Assembly (NCBI GenBank): GCA_020851785.1
Contig: JADZCC010000039.1
Coordinates: 1 to 64,000, forward strand
Source: Anaerolineales bacterium
GTDB lineage: Bacteria > Chloroflexota > Anaerolineae > Anaerolineales > Villigracilaceae
Reading direction: 5' to 3'
DNA: 64,000 nt
Each line of letters opens with the position of its first letter. Within the stretch, counting starts at the first letter, position 1. The translations under genes and the position numbers were made by a program. Below, one piece after another: positions 25,548 through 34,503 of the stretch. The notes beneath the pieces were generated by a model. It was not told the origin of the DNA, did not search any database, and worked only from the letters and a program-made list of their open reading frames with translations.

Positions 25548-27963
25548 ACCCATTCCCCAAAATTTTGCGCGTTATTGGCCGTGGTTTTTTTTCGCCGCGG
25601 CTTTTGAATCTTTGCTCGCTCTGGTTTCGCTGTTTTCAATTCCATCTGAAAACGGCTTGTCGGCGGCGCGGCTTGGGCTGGCCGGAATTTTGGCCCTGCT
25701 GGTTTTAGCTGGGATTTTTTTAGGATTTCGCGCCCGCCAAACTGCGGATTGGTTTAACGCGCGGATTGACCGGCCCGCCATACTCAGCGCCGCGCTTCTT
25801 TTTCTAACCTGCGGCCTGCTCCTGTTCCTGTTACGTTATCTCAACCCGGAAAAGCTCCTGCCTTATTACGAGCGCGCCGCTCCATTGTTGTGGGTTTTGT
25901 TAATCGTTGCGTTTCAAGCGCTGATCTTTTTCAGCTTAATCAAAAATGGATTTCATCCGCAAAGCCTGCAGAGCGATAAGCCGACGCATCGTTCCGCAGC
26001 GCTGATTTTCAGCGGCTTGCTGATTCTCTTTCTATTCATTGTCATCACCAAAATTGGCGTCAAACCAGATAGCGCCTATTGGGGCGAACCCGGCGTGGCG
26101 CTTCAGGGTTGGCAGTTTATCCTTTCCATCCTCATCGGGCTGAGTCTGGCGCTTTATGCTACCAAGCCAGATTCGCGCCTGGCCACTTACGCGCTTCCCA
26201 TTGCGCTGTATCTTGTCGCCATCCTGCTGTGGTTGAGCGTGCCAAACGAAGTTTTGAAAAGCAGTTTTTACGCCCCCATGGATCCGCCGACTGACCTTCC
26301 CTTCCCGTATTCCGACGCGGGCTTTTATGATTATCTATCCCAAAGTCTGTTAATTGGTACAAAGTATCTCAATGGCATTCCGCCGCGCCCGTTTTATGTC
26401 GTCTTTCTGGCTCTTTTACATTTTTGCTTTGGGCAAAATTACTCTGCGATGATCGTCGCCCAAACGCTGGTTCTGGCTTTATTTCCGGTAAGTTTATATT
26501 TTCTGGCTAAAAAATTACACTCCCCGGCCGCCGGAGTAATCGTCGCGCTCTTCGCCATCTTCCGCGAATGGACCAGCCTGTGGATTTCCTCCAACACGCG
26601 CGTGGTGAACTCCAAAATGTTCACCACCGATTTTCCAACCGCGCTGGCGCTCAGCTTTACCTGTCTCGTTTTGCTGTGGTGGCTCAATCGTCGAGATGTG
26701 AAATCTACGTTAATTGCGGGCGGCGCGTTTGGTTTGCTCCTTCTATTTCGCACGCAATCGCTGTTTATTTTGCCCGCGGTATTTTTACTTGCCTGGTTTG
26801 TTTACCAACGAAATACGAAAGCCTGGTTTTTGACCGGCGTAATTTTCGCCCTGGCCATGGTCAGCGCGCTTGCGCCGTGGTTGATTCACAACTATCAGTT
26901 GACCGGCAAATTGGCCTTTGACGATCCGCGTCAGATGGCGATCATTTACAGCCAGTATTCTTTCAACGAAACCTTCAACCTGCAGGAGTTTGACCCTGAA
27001 TCTTCAAGCCTCGGCGGCAGGATGTTGCAGTTCACTCTGCAAAACCCCGCGTATGTCGCCACGTTTATCGCCGCGCATTTCCTCAACACCGAAATCGGCG
27101 GCTTGCTGGCCTTGCCTTTGTTTGCGCCTTTTGAAAGTTTAATCGCGCCGATTAATTTGTATTGGGTTGGTTGGGATGGCTCGCTGGAGTGGTACAACGC
27201 CCTGCTCCTAATTTTTTACCTTTTGATCATCTCCATCGGACTGGCCAGCGCCTGGCGTAAGCTGGCCTGGCTTGGGCTTTTACCGCTGGCTTTCAACCTC
27301 GGTTACGCGCTGGCCAACGGCGTTTCCCGTTTTTCCAGCTGGCGCTACAACCTGCCAGTGGATTGGGCAGTCTACTTTTATTTTGCAATTGGCGTCGTCG
27401 CTGTGTGGAGTTGGATTCAAGCGCTCTTTGGCCAAGCCGCCCAAGTCAACGAAAAAACGCCGAGTGGGGAAGCGCTTGCCCGGCTGAAGTTTCGTCCGCA
27501 ATTTATTTTGCTCCTCCTCGGCTTTGCTTTTGTGGGCGCGATTCCATGGCTGGCGCAGGGGTTGGCGCAACCGCGTTATACCGCAACTCAGGCGGAGCTA
27601 ATCGCCAAGATAGAATCGCGCGAGATCAACGCCAGCGAGTTGGAAGCTTTTCTGGCGCAACCTGCCGCGCGCCTGATTGAGGGGCGTTTGCTCTATCCCC
27701 GTTTTTATTCGCGTGGGCGCGGCATCGCTTCCGCGAACCCGTGGCGCGCTTATCAAGTTCAGGATTTTGCAAGGCTCGGCTTTCTCGTTTTGAATCAGAT
27801 GAATACCAACGCCATCTACATCACGCAGGAGCCTTTCAATTTTCCGCATGGCGCGGATGTGATCCTTTTGGGTTGCCAGCGCGCGGGTTATCTTGAAGCG
27901 CGGATTGTGATTTTTGCCAAACAGATTTATCAGAACGCGCCGCTGACTCAGCTCTGCGATTAA
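25528..27963 (+). CDS. Large multi-pass membrane protein, GT39/ArnT-like
   Basis: The 811 residues have about fourteen to fifteen hydrophobic helices followed by a C-terminal soluble part (about 690-811). The topology and the acidic loop after the early helices (PYSDAGFYDYLSQSLL, with the Asp expected for a lipid-linked sugar transferase) resemble the dolichyl-phosphate-mannose-type family 39 glycosyltransferases, common in Chloroflexota. A catalytic assignment is not secure. Translation starts at GTG 25528, inside the preceding gene. The mutY ATG follows the stop after one base. Confidence 0.65.
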   Translation: MPVSSSKPIPQNFARYWPWFFFAAAFESLLALVSLFSIPSENGLSAARLGLAGILALLVLAGIFLGFRARQTADWFNARIDRPAILSAALLFLTCGLLLFLLRYLNPEKLLPYYERAAPLLWVLLIVAFQALIFFSLIKNGFHPQSLQSDKPTHRSAALIFSGLLILFLFIVITKIGVKPDSAYWGEPGVALQGWQFILSILIGLSLALYATKPDSRLATYALPIALYLVAILLWLSVPNEVLKSSFYAPMDPPTDLPFPYSDAGFYDYLSQSLLIGTKYLNGIPPRPFYVVFLALLHFCFGQNYSAMIVAQTLVLALFPVSLYFLAKKLHSPAAGVIVALFAIFREWTSLWISSNTRVVNSKMFTTDFPTALALSFTCLVLLWWLNRRDVKSTLIAGGAFGLLLLFRTQSLFILPAVFLLAWFVYQRNTKAWFLTGVIFALAMVSALAPWLIHNYQLTGKLAFDDPRQMAIIYSQYSFNETFNLQEFDPESSSLGGRMLQFTLQNPAYVATFIAAHFLNTEIGGLLALPLFAPFESLIAPINLYWVGWDGSLEWYNALLLIFYLLIISIGLASAWRKLAWLGLLPLAFNLGYALANGVSRFSSWRYNLPVDWAVYFYFAIGVVAVWSWIQALFGQAAQVNEKTPSGEALARLKFRPQFILLLLGFAFVGAIPWLAQGLAQPRYTATQAELIAKIESREINASELEAFLAQPAARLIEGRLLYPRFYSRGRGIASANPWRAYQVQDFARLGFLVLNQMNTNAIYITQEPFNFPHGADVILLGCQRAGYLEARIVIFAKQIYQNAPLTQLCD

Positions 27964-27964
27964 C

Positions 27965-29023
27965 ATGCCGCGCCTCGCCACCAGACTTTTAGCTTGGTAC
28001 GCCAAAAATAAACGTTCCATGCCCTGGCGGGATCATCCAGACCCGTACGCCATTTGGGTTTCTGAAATCATGCTCCAGCAAACGAGGGTGGAGACGGTCG
28101 TTCCCTACTTTCAAAAATGGATGAAATTGTTCCCAACCATTCCGGTCTTGGCGCAAGCGCGCGAGCGCGATGTCCTCAATGCGTGGGAAGGGCTGGGCTA
28201 TTACAGCCGCGCCCGAAATTTACATAAAGCCGCAAAAATTATCGCTGAAAAATTTAATGGACAACTGCCGCGCAATTTAGACGATTTACGCAGTCTGCCG
28301 GGGATTGGCCGCTATACTGTTGGGGCCATCGCTTCGATGGCCTTCAAAATGGACGAGCCCACTTTAGACGGCAACCTGCGCCGCGTGTTCTCCCGTTTAT
28401 ATGATGTGACTGAATTTGCCGATTCGCCCGCTGGCGAAAAAATATTATGGGAACTGGCCGCTCAAAATTTACCCACAGGCCAGGCAGGAGATTACAACCA
28501 GGCCCTGATGGATTTGGGCGCGACGATCTGTCTGCCCAAAAATCCAAAATGTCCAAATTGTCCAATTCGACGGTTTTGTCTGGCCAGTCAAAATGAGACG
28601 CAAGCGCTAAGGCCGCTGTTGAAGCCCAAAAAGAAGACGCCGCATTATCTGTATGTGGCGGCAGTGATGGTGCGGCGTGGCCGCGTCTTGCTGACGCAAC
28701 GACCGGCGGAGGGGTTGCTGGCCGGGATGTGGGAATTCCCGCAGGCCCGCGTCGAAGCGCACCCGCAAGGGGAGTTGGCAAAAGCCATTAACGCCGCATA
28801 CAGCCTCACGCTCCAAAAGCCCGAAGCGTTGGGCGTGGTACAACATGCCTATACACATTTCAAGGCGACGGTTCACGCCTTTCGATGTATGGCTCTTTCA
28901 ATCCCCAAAAAGAAAAACCTAAAGTGGGTAAAGTTAACAGATTTGGAAACCTATCCGATGGGCAAGGTGTCCCGGGAAATTGCAAAATTGTTGGCCGAAA
29001 GCCGCCCTTTTTCGTTATACTAG
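27965..29023 (+). CDS. mutY: A/G-specific adenine DNA glycosylase
   Basis: Removes adenine mispaired with 8-oxoguanine. The 352 residues hold the helix-hairpin-helix glycosylase domain (MLQQTRVETVVPYF with the catalytic Glu region about 39; LPGIGRYTVGAIASMAF with the HhH; TLDGNLRRVFSRL with the catalytic Asp) and the iron-sulfur loop with four cysteines (CLPKNPKCPNCPIRRFC, about 185-201). A C-terminal Nudix-like domain (AAVMVRRGRVLLTQRPAEG) reads 8-oxoG. A stretch between the HhH and the cluster (NLPTGQAGD) is slightly unusual in spacing. It is the last gene of the MBL-membrane protein operon. Confidence 0.94.
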   Translation: MPRLATRLLAWYAKNKRSMPWRDHPDPYAIWVSEIMLQQTRVETVVPYFQKWMKLFPTIPVLAQARERDVLNAWEGLGYYSRARNLHKAAKIIAEKFNGQLPRNLDDLRSLPGIGRYTVGAIASMAFKMDEPTLDGNLRRVFSRLYDVTEFADSPAGEKILWELAAQNLPTGQAGDYNQALMDLGATICLPKNPKCPNCPIRRFCLASQNETQALRPLLKPKKKTPHYLYVAAVMVRRGRVLLTQRPAEGLLAGMWEFPQARVEAHPQGELAKAINAAYSLTLQKPEALGVVQHAYTHFKATVHAFRCMALSIPKKKNLKWVKLTDLETYPMGKVSREIAKLLAESRPFSLY

Positions 29024-29057
29024 AACTTAAGTATCATCGTAGCTTTGGGAGGCAGAT

Positions 29058-29960
29058 ATGAGTTCTGGTAACAACAAGCCTAAAGAGAGAAAAACCAGCC
29101 CCAGACCCGTACCTTTATGGCGTAAACTGGAAAAATTTATGCCGCTTTGGATTCAAATTGTTGTGAGCGTGGGGGGAATTATCGTCGCTGTGATTGCGAT
29201 CGTACCTGCCTTGCTTGATAAATATCCCGGAGATGAGACCCCAACGCCAGCGCCGTTGACTGCAGTTTTTACTCCTCTGCCGGTTGATACCGACGCGCCA
29301 GATATGGTTCCTACCTTACAGGCATCTGTGGAAGAAACCCCGCTTCCCACTCCAACGGCAGACGCCTCCCCGAACTTTACGCCCGCGCCCTCCAGCGATT
29401 GGTTTGCAAATTGCATTGACGCGCGGATTTGGTCGCCGTCTTTGGCGGGGACTGTGCAAGACCAGAGCCAGCCCTGTTATCAATTATCTGTGAGCGGTAT
29501 CAGTGCGGAAGACGGCAAATTATTTTTTGTCTCCAATACTTCTCAAAGCACGGCGGTTGAGTACGGGTTGTTTACGCCGTGGGAAAACTGGAAGCAGGTT
29601 AATTTTTCGGTTCAGGTTCGGGAATTAAAAGACAGCGAAATTTGGATGGGCGTGTTTGAGCAAAAATCGCTGGACGCGAACGGACTTGGATTTGTCATTC
29701 AGCCCGGCGACGACGTGGACGTGCGCCAACTGCCGCTTGAAAATTACCCGGTGGATAATACCTATCTGCCCTTTGCCAGCGGAAAATATAACGTGACGGT
29801 TACGCTTTCAGGCGGGACGATTAAATTCTCCGTGGATGGGCAGGGCATCATTTCAAATTGGCCGCTGAAATTTACCCCTAATTATCTGTTTATTGGCTAT
29901 CGCTCTTTGCCGAACACGGTGATTAACGCCAGCGTTTTCAACTTGAGTTTTACGAAATAA
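29058..29960 (+). CDS. Membrane-anchored protein with extracellular beta-sandwich domain
   Basis: A basic cytoplasmic N-terminus (about 1-30) and one transmembrane helix (about 32-55) are followed by a Pro/Thr-rich linker to about residue 115 and a C-terminal domain (about 120-300). The domain has strands such as EIWMGVFEQKS, GLGFVIQPGDD and KFSVDGQGIIS, as in DUF1080/concanavalin-like domains that bind or cut polysaccharides. Cysteines (WFANCIDAR, QPCYQLS) suggest a disulfide. Function unknown. A GGGAGG box precedes the ATG; a bidirectional terminator follows. Confidence 0.65.
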   Translation: MSSGNNKPKERKTSPRPVPLWRKLEKFMPLWIQIVVSVGGIIVAVIAIVPALLDKYPGDETPTPAPLTAVFTPLPVDTDAPDMVPTLQASVEETPLPTPTADASPNFTPAPSSDWFANCIDARIWSPSLAGTVQDQSQPCYQLSVSGISAEDGKLFFVSNTSQSTAVEYGLFTPWENWKQVNFSVQVRELKDSEIWMGVFEQKSLDANGLGFVIQPGDDVDVRQLPLENYPVDNTYLPFASGKYNVTVTLSGGTIKFSVDGQGIISNWPLKFTPNYLFIGYRSLPNTVINASVFNLSFTK

Positions 29961-29985
29961 AAAAAGGCGCATTGCGCCTTTTTTT
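29959..29985. terminator. Bidirectional terminator before RNase J
   Basis: AAAAAAAGGCGC / GCGCCTTTTTTT, a 12-bp stem flanked by A- and T-runs, between two convergent genes. Confidence 0.9.
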
Positions 29986-30006
29986 ATTGATTATTTCTGT
30001 GTTGTT

Positions 30007-31653
30007 TTATTTATGCTTTCCCAACGTCACAAAAACCATTGGGCGTCGTTTGGTTTCCTGGTGCAGGTAACTCTTGACGGCGTTAATCAGGTCTTTCTCG
30101 TCGTCTATGCCGCCGTTGTGAATTAATTCCATGATCCGCGTCCGCACTTCGGGGATCAGCGCTTCGGCGTCTTCCGGCGAAACAAACCCGCGCGTGATGA
30201 TTTCCGGCGCGTGTAACAACTTGCCGGTCAGTTTGTCCAGGCTGATGTCAATCAGCATGATGCCGTTGCGCGCCAGTTGACTGCGCTCTTTCATCACATC
30301 GTGATCAATATCGCCAATCGATTCGCCGGTGACGAAGACGTAGTCGCCGGGGATGCGTTCGCCGCGTAAAACTTTTCTGCCGACCAACTCCACCACCTGG
30401 CCATTTTCCACGACGATTGTATTTTCAGCCGGAACGCCCACTTGCTGGGCCAGTTCGGCATGGCGCATGAGTTGGCGCAGTTCGCCGTGAATGGGCATAA
30501 AGTGCTTCGGGCGCACTAAATTGATTAATAACTTCTGTTCCTCCTGCGCCGCGTGGCCAGAGACGTGAATCGGGGCGATGCCGTCGTGAATCACTTTCGC
30601 GCCGCGCCGTAACAGACGGTTGATTGTCTTGCTGATGGTTTCTTCGTTGCCCGGAATGGGATGCGAAGACAGCACAATCGTGTCGCCTTCTTTTAAGTCA
30701 AACTGGCGGTTGGTTCCGGCGGATAAACGTCCCACAATCGAGGAAGGCTCGCCTTGCGAACCGGTGCACATAATCACGACCTTGTGATTTTGCATGTTCA
30801 AGGCCTGATCAATTGGCACAATTAGCGAGTCGGGAATGTTGAGATATTTCATTTTGCGCGCGATCTTCACGTTGTCCACCATGCTGGGACCGGCGATGGC
30901 CATTTTGCGGCCATACTTCGCGGCCGAATCGGCCACTTGTTGCACGCGCGAAATTAACGAAGCGAAAGTGGCTACGATGATGCGGCCTTTGGCTTCGCTG
31001 AAAACTTTATCGAAAGCCGGGCCAATCACCGCTTCGGACGGAGTCCAGCCCGGGCGTTCTGCGTTCGTCGAGTCCGAGAGCAGTAAATCCACGCCGCGCA
31101 TGGAATATTCAGCCAGCTTGGCAAAATCGGTTGGCCAGCCATCCACCGGCGTATGATCGAGCTTGAAGTCGCTCATATGCACGACCAGCCCGGCGTTGGT
31201 GGTGATGGCCATGCCCACACAATCGGGAATGGAATGACTCACGTGAAAATATTCGACCATAAACGGCCCGATCTTGGTGTGATCGCCTGCCTGAATGGTT
31301 TTGATCTGCGCTTTATGCTGGGCGTTGTTGCGCGCCAGCTTGCCCTCAATCAACCCGCGGGTGAGTGGGGTGGCGTAAATCGGCACGGAGAAATCGTCCA
31401 CAAAGTGCTGAATCGCGCCAATGTGATCTTCATGTCCATGCGTAATGAACAGCCCCAAAACGCGGTTCGCGCGCTTTTTGAGATATTCATAATCGGGGAT
31501 GATGTAATCCACGCCGAGCATGTCGTTCTTCGGGAACATAATGCCGGCGTCCACCACAATGATGTCGCCGCCGAATTCGTAGGCCATCATGTTCTTGCCC
31601 ACTTCGCCGAGCCCCCCCAGCGGGATGATTCTTAATTTGTTTTTCTTACTCAT
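30007..31653 (-). CDS. rnj: Ribonuclease J
   Basis: 5'-3' exo- and endoribonuclease of the beta-CASP family central to mRNA decay in organisms without RNase E. The 548 residues show the metal-binding HGHEDHIGA (about 75-83), DFKLDHTP, SDSTNAERPGW (beta-CASP) and the late GHAAQEEQ block, in the right order and at the normal length. No tandem paralogue is seen here. It is transcribed from a strong promoter about 250 nt upstream and has a long leader containing an intrinsic terminator. Confidence 0.95.
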   Translation of the reverse strand: MSKKNKLRIIPLGGLGEVGKNMMAYEFGGDIIVVDAGIMFPKNDMLGVDYIIPDYEYLKKRANRVLGLFITHGHEDHIGAIQHFVDDFSVPIYATPLTRGLIEGKLARNNAQHKAQIKTIQAGDHTKIGPFMVEYFHVSHSIPDCVGMAITTNAGLVVHMSDFKLDHTPVDGWPTDFAKLAEYSMRGVDLLLSDSTNAERPGWTPSEAVIGPAFDKVFSEAKGRIIVATFASLISRVQQVADSAAKYGRKMAIAGPSMVDNVKIARKMKYLNIPDSLIVPIDQALNMQNHKVVIMCTGSQGEPSSIVGRLSAGTNRQFDLKEGDTIVLSSHPIPGNEETISKTINRLLRRGAKVIHDGIAPIHVSGHAAQEEQKLLINLVRPKHFMPIHGELRQLMRHAELAQQVGVPAENTIVVENGQVVELVGRKVLRGERIPGDYVFVTGESIGDIDHDVMKERSQLARNGIMLIDISLDKLTGKLLHAPEIITRGFVSPEDAEALIPEVRTRIMELIHNGGIDDEKDLINAVKSYLHQETKRRPMVFVTLGKHK

Positions 31654-31900
31654 ATTTTTTGTACCTCATTGATCAATAATTTAATAAACCGCCATGCGGT
31701 TAAGAGTCGAGTGAATGTTTGAAAGAACCCCAAAGCGCATCCTGACAGGCGCGTCGGTAGGCGTTCTGCGTTTCGTGAATCAGAAGGCTTTCTCCCACAA
31801 TAAAAAAACCTTCGCTGACTTGCTCGCGAAGGAATCGGTATGCACAAACACGATATTTCTCAAACAAACTGCCAGTTCGGCAGGAAAAGTCAACTTAACT
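31654..31900 (-). ncRNA. Structured 5' leader of RNase J, candidate cis-regulatory RNA
   Basis: Between the predicted transcription start (about 31900) and the RNase J ATG lie about 247 nt without an open frame but with several hairpins. In transcript order they are a small one (CTGCC / GGCAG, 31870-31884), a terminator (31802-31832), and AACCGC / GCGGTT (31687-31701) close to the start. The layout of promoter, terminator, further stem and gene is that of an attenuator, or the first part may be an independent sRNA that ends at the terminator. No Rfam-type family is recognised by eye. Confidence 0.45.
31802..31832 (-). terminator. Intrinsic terminator inside the RNase J leader
   Basis: On the minus strand CCTTCGC, a 10-nt loop and GCGAAGG are followed directly by seven T. 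It lies about 70-100 nt into the predicted transcript and 150 nt before the start codon. Confidence 0.7.
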
Positions 31901-31906
31901 AAAACG

Positions 31907-31935
31907 AGTATAGCAGGCTGGACGCAATTTGTCAA
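31907..31935 (-). promoter_or_regulatory. Promoter of the RNase J transcript
   Basis: On the minus strand TTGACA (31930-31935), 17-nt spacer and TATACT (31907-31912), 11 of 12 consensus bases. Confidence 0.85.
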
Positions 31936-31992
31936 AGCCCTGATTAGAGGTACGACAAGGTTTGCCTTGTCCGCACAAGAGCGCTAATCAAA

Positions 31993-32021
31993 TTGACAAT
32001 CCTCCGCAACTCCTTTACACT
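31993..32021 (+). promoter_or_regulatory. Promoter directly before the hydrolase-ligase fusion gene
   Basis: TTGACA (31993-31998), 17-nt spacer and TACACT (32016-32021). The predicted start (about 32028) is one base before the ATG at 32029, so the mRNA is leaderless; the TTG at 31993 is promoter and not a start codon. Confidence 0.7.
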
Positions 32022-32028
32022 TCCCAAC

Positions 32029-34503
32029 ATGGATATAGATTTTGACCTCTACCGCCACGAAATCCGAATTTCCTCCAATCCGCTTCTGCGCCTTTCCGCC
32101 ATAGATGTTTCGCCGGAACGCCCGCAACGCACAATTATTTTTATTCACGGCTTCGGCGGCAAGGCAGAACAATGGCATTATCAAATGCAAAAATTTGCGA
32201 TGGATAACCGCGTCATCGCCTTGGATTTGCGCGGACATGGACTCTCCGACAAGCCCGCCTCCGGCTACGACATGCCGCGCATCCAACTGGACCTTGAAAC
32301 GGCCCTGACCCAACTGAAAGTTTCCACGCCTTTTGTTTTGATCGGCCACTCCTTTGGCGGCGCAGTCGTCACCGAATACGCGCTGAATCACCCCGAAAAT
32401 ATTGAAAAGCTGATCATCATCGCCACAGCCGGAGAGTTCAAACTCAAGCCGTTGTTTGGGCTGGCCTTGAATTTACCCGCCTCCGCTCTGAAGGTGGTTG
32501 GACTCTTCACCCGCAAGTGGCTTCACGCCCCGCCGCACGCCCTGCGCGAGTTTTATCTCCACACGCTCTCCAAATGGAACGGCTGGGAGCGCCTTGCGAA
32601 ATTACAGGTTCCTACGCTGGTCATTCGCGGCCATCGCGACGCAGTTTTTGATCGCCCCCTGTTCGAGAAGGTGGCTGGGGTAATCCCCAACGCGGAAGAA
32701 GCGGATATCGGCGTGTCTGGTCACATGGTGATGCTGGAGCGGCGCGAAGCGGTGGATCGGGCGATTGCCAGATTCCTCAAAGAAGAATCGCATAAGTCCT
32801 GGCGCGACGCAACCTCCACAACCGCCAACACGGCGCGCGACCAATTAAAGCGCGAACGCGAATGGCTGGCGCATTACGAAGAAGGCGTGCCCTATACAGT
32901 GGACGTGCCGCGCATTCCCGCGCATCATCTCTTGCGTTCGTCTGTCCGTCGCTTCCCCAACCGTCCGGCGCTTTATTTTGAAGGCGCAACGCTCACATAT
33001 CGCAAGTTGAACCGCGAAGTCAATCGTTTTGCCAACGCCTTGCTCGCGCAGGGCGTGGGCAAAGGCTCGCGGGTGATTCTGTTACTGCCGAACATTCCGC
33101 AAATGGTGATTGGCTTTTACGGCGCGCTGAAAGCGGGCGCAACGGCGGTTTTGATCCCGCCCATGCTGGAACCGGACGAATTGATTCGGCAATTAAAAGA
33201 TGTGGACGCCAGCGCGTTGATTACGTTATCTGCGTGGGCTTCGCTCGCGGAGAAGATTCAAACCGAAACCGGAACGCCGCATCTCGTCTTAACCGACCCG
33301 GCGGAATATCTGACGCTCCCCAAATATTTAATTTCACGCTGGCGCAACCGCGGCCTAAACGTGAAGAACGCCCTGCGCTGGAATCGCTGGCTCGCCGCTC
33401 AAAATGACAAATCGCCCACGGCGGAAGTAGCCCCCGACGACCTGGCGGTGATTCAATATACCAGCGGCACAACTTCGCAATCCAGAGGCGTCATGCTCTC
33501 ACACCGCAACCTGGTGGCAAACGCCTTGCAAACCCGTCACTGGTTTCCTGCCGCCAAAGAAGGCCAGGAACGCTTCCTCTGCGTTGTGCCGTTTTTCCAT
33601 AGCTATGGCATGACCGCCGCTTTGAATACGCCAATTTCGTTGGGCGCGGCTCTGATTTTGAAACCGCAATTTCAGGCCCTGGATATTTTGAAAACCATCA
33701 AGCGCTACAAGCCGACGATTTTTCCCGGTTCGCCGAGCATGTATCTGGCGTTGAGCAGTTTTCGCGGCGTGCGTAAATATGGCATTCAGTCCATCAAAGC
33801 CTGCGTCAGCGGCTCGGCGCCTTTGCCCGTGGAAGTGCAGGAAGAATTTGAAAAATTGACCAAAGGGAAATTGGTGGAAGGCTATGGCTTAACCGAAGCC
33901 GCGCCGATTACCCATGCCAACCCGCTTGGCAAAAATCGCAAAGTAGGTACCATTGGCGTGCCGTTACCCTCCACGCAGGCCGCGATTGTAGATTTACAAA
34001 CCAGCCGCAAGGAAGTGGAGCCTGGCCAAATTGGCGAGCTGGCCGTGCGCGGCCCGCAGGTGATGTTGGGCTATTGGAAAGATGAAGAATCCACCCGGCG
34101 CGTTTTAACCGCCGACGGCTGGCTCCTCACCGGCGACGTGGCTCAAATGGACAAGGACGGCTACTTTCAAATCATCTCGCGCAAGGCGGATATGTGGTAT
34201 CCCGAAAAGGAAATGAAACAACCGGCCTTCCCGCGCGATGTGGAAGAAGTGATTTATGAAATTCCGCAAGTGAAGGAAGTGGCCGTGGTGGCGGTGGGGA
34301 GTCATCCCTTTGCATTCGTCATCGCCAACCAAAAAGAGAAACCCAGCGCCGAAGCGGTGATTGCCTATTGCAAACGCCGACTGCCCCCGGCCCTGGTTCC
34401 GCGCTTTATTATTTTTATGGAAGACTTCCCGCGTACTTTTATTGGCAAGGTATTAAGAAGAGAATTGGCAAAACGGTATGGAAATCGCATCGCCAGCGAA
34501 TGA
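32029..34503 (+). CDS. Fusion of alpha/beta-hydrolase and acyl/AMP-forming ligase
   Basis: About 824 residues. Residues 1-265 form an alpha/beta-hydrolase with nucleophile IGHSFGGA, acid in RGHRDAVF and histidine SGHMVML. From about 300 an ANL-superfamily ligase follows with the A3 loop TSGTTSQSRGVMLSH, GYGLTEAAP (A5), LTGDVAQMDKDGY (A7) and PRTFIGKVLRREL (A10 lysine). The A8 hinge is odd: SRKADMWYPEKEMKQPAFP replaces the usual GRxKDxIxxxGxNVxP. It may be a CoA ligase for a fatty or polyketide-like acid with its own thioesterase or lipase partner domain. It overlaps the next hydrolase gene by 26 nt. Confidence 0.88.
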   Translation: MDIDFDLYRHEIRISSNPLLRLSAIDVSPERPQRTIIFIHGFGGKAEQWHYQMQKFAMDNRVIALDLRGHGLSDKPASGYDMPRIQLDLETALTQLKVSTPFVLIGHSFGGAVVTEYALNHPENIEKLIIIATAGEFKLKPLFGLALNLPASALKVVGLFTRKWLHAPPHALREFYLHTLSKWNGWERLAKLQVPTLVIRGHRDAVFDRPLFEKVAGVIPNAEEADIGVSGHMVMLERREAVDRAIARFLKEESHKSWRDATSTTANTARDQLKREREWLAHYEEGVPYTVDVPRIPAHHLLRSSVRRFPNRPALYFEGATLTYRKLNREVNRFANALLAQGVGKGSRVILLLPNIPQMVIGFYGALKAGATAVLIPPMLEPDELIRQLKDVDASALITLSAWASLAEKIQTETGTPHLVLTDPAEYLTLPKYLISRWRNRGLNVKNALRWNRWLAAQNDKSPTAEVAPDDLAVIQYTSGTTSQSRGVMLSHRNLVANALQTRHWFPAAKEGQERFLCVVPFFHSYGMTAALNTPISLGAALILKPQFQALDILKTIKRYKPTIFPGSPSMYLALSSFRGVRKYGIQSIKACVSGSAPLPVEVQEEFEKLTKGKLVEGYGLTEAAPITHANPLGKNRKVGTIGVPLPSTQAAIVDLQTSRKEVEPGQIGELAVRGPQVMLGYWKDEESTRRVLTADGWLLTGDVAQMDKDGYFQIISRKADMWYPEKEMKQPAFPRDVEEVIYEIPQVKEVAVVAVGSHPFAFVIANQKEKPSAEAVIAYCKRRLPPALVPRFIIFMEDFPRTFIGKVLRRELAKRYGNRIASE

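Noticed and set aside
31654..31900. T-box riboswitch or 6S RNA in the RNase J leader
   Set aside because: No T-box AGGGTGGNACCGCG sequence and no long 6S-type rod are visible; only the generic layout is supported.
31993..32028. Upstream TTG start for the hydrolase-ligase fusion
   Set aside because: TTG 31993 is the first part of a TTGACA -35 box; the first transcribed codon would be the ATG at 32029.
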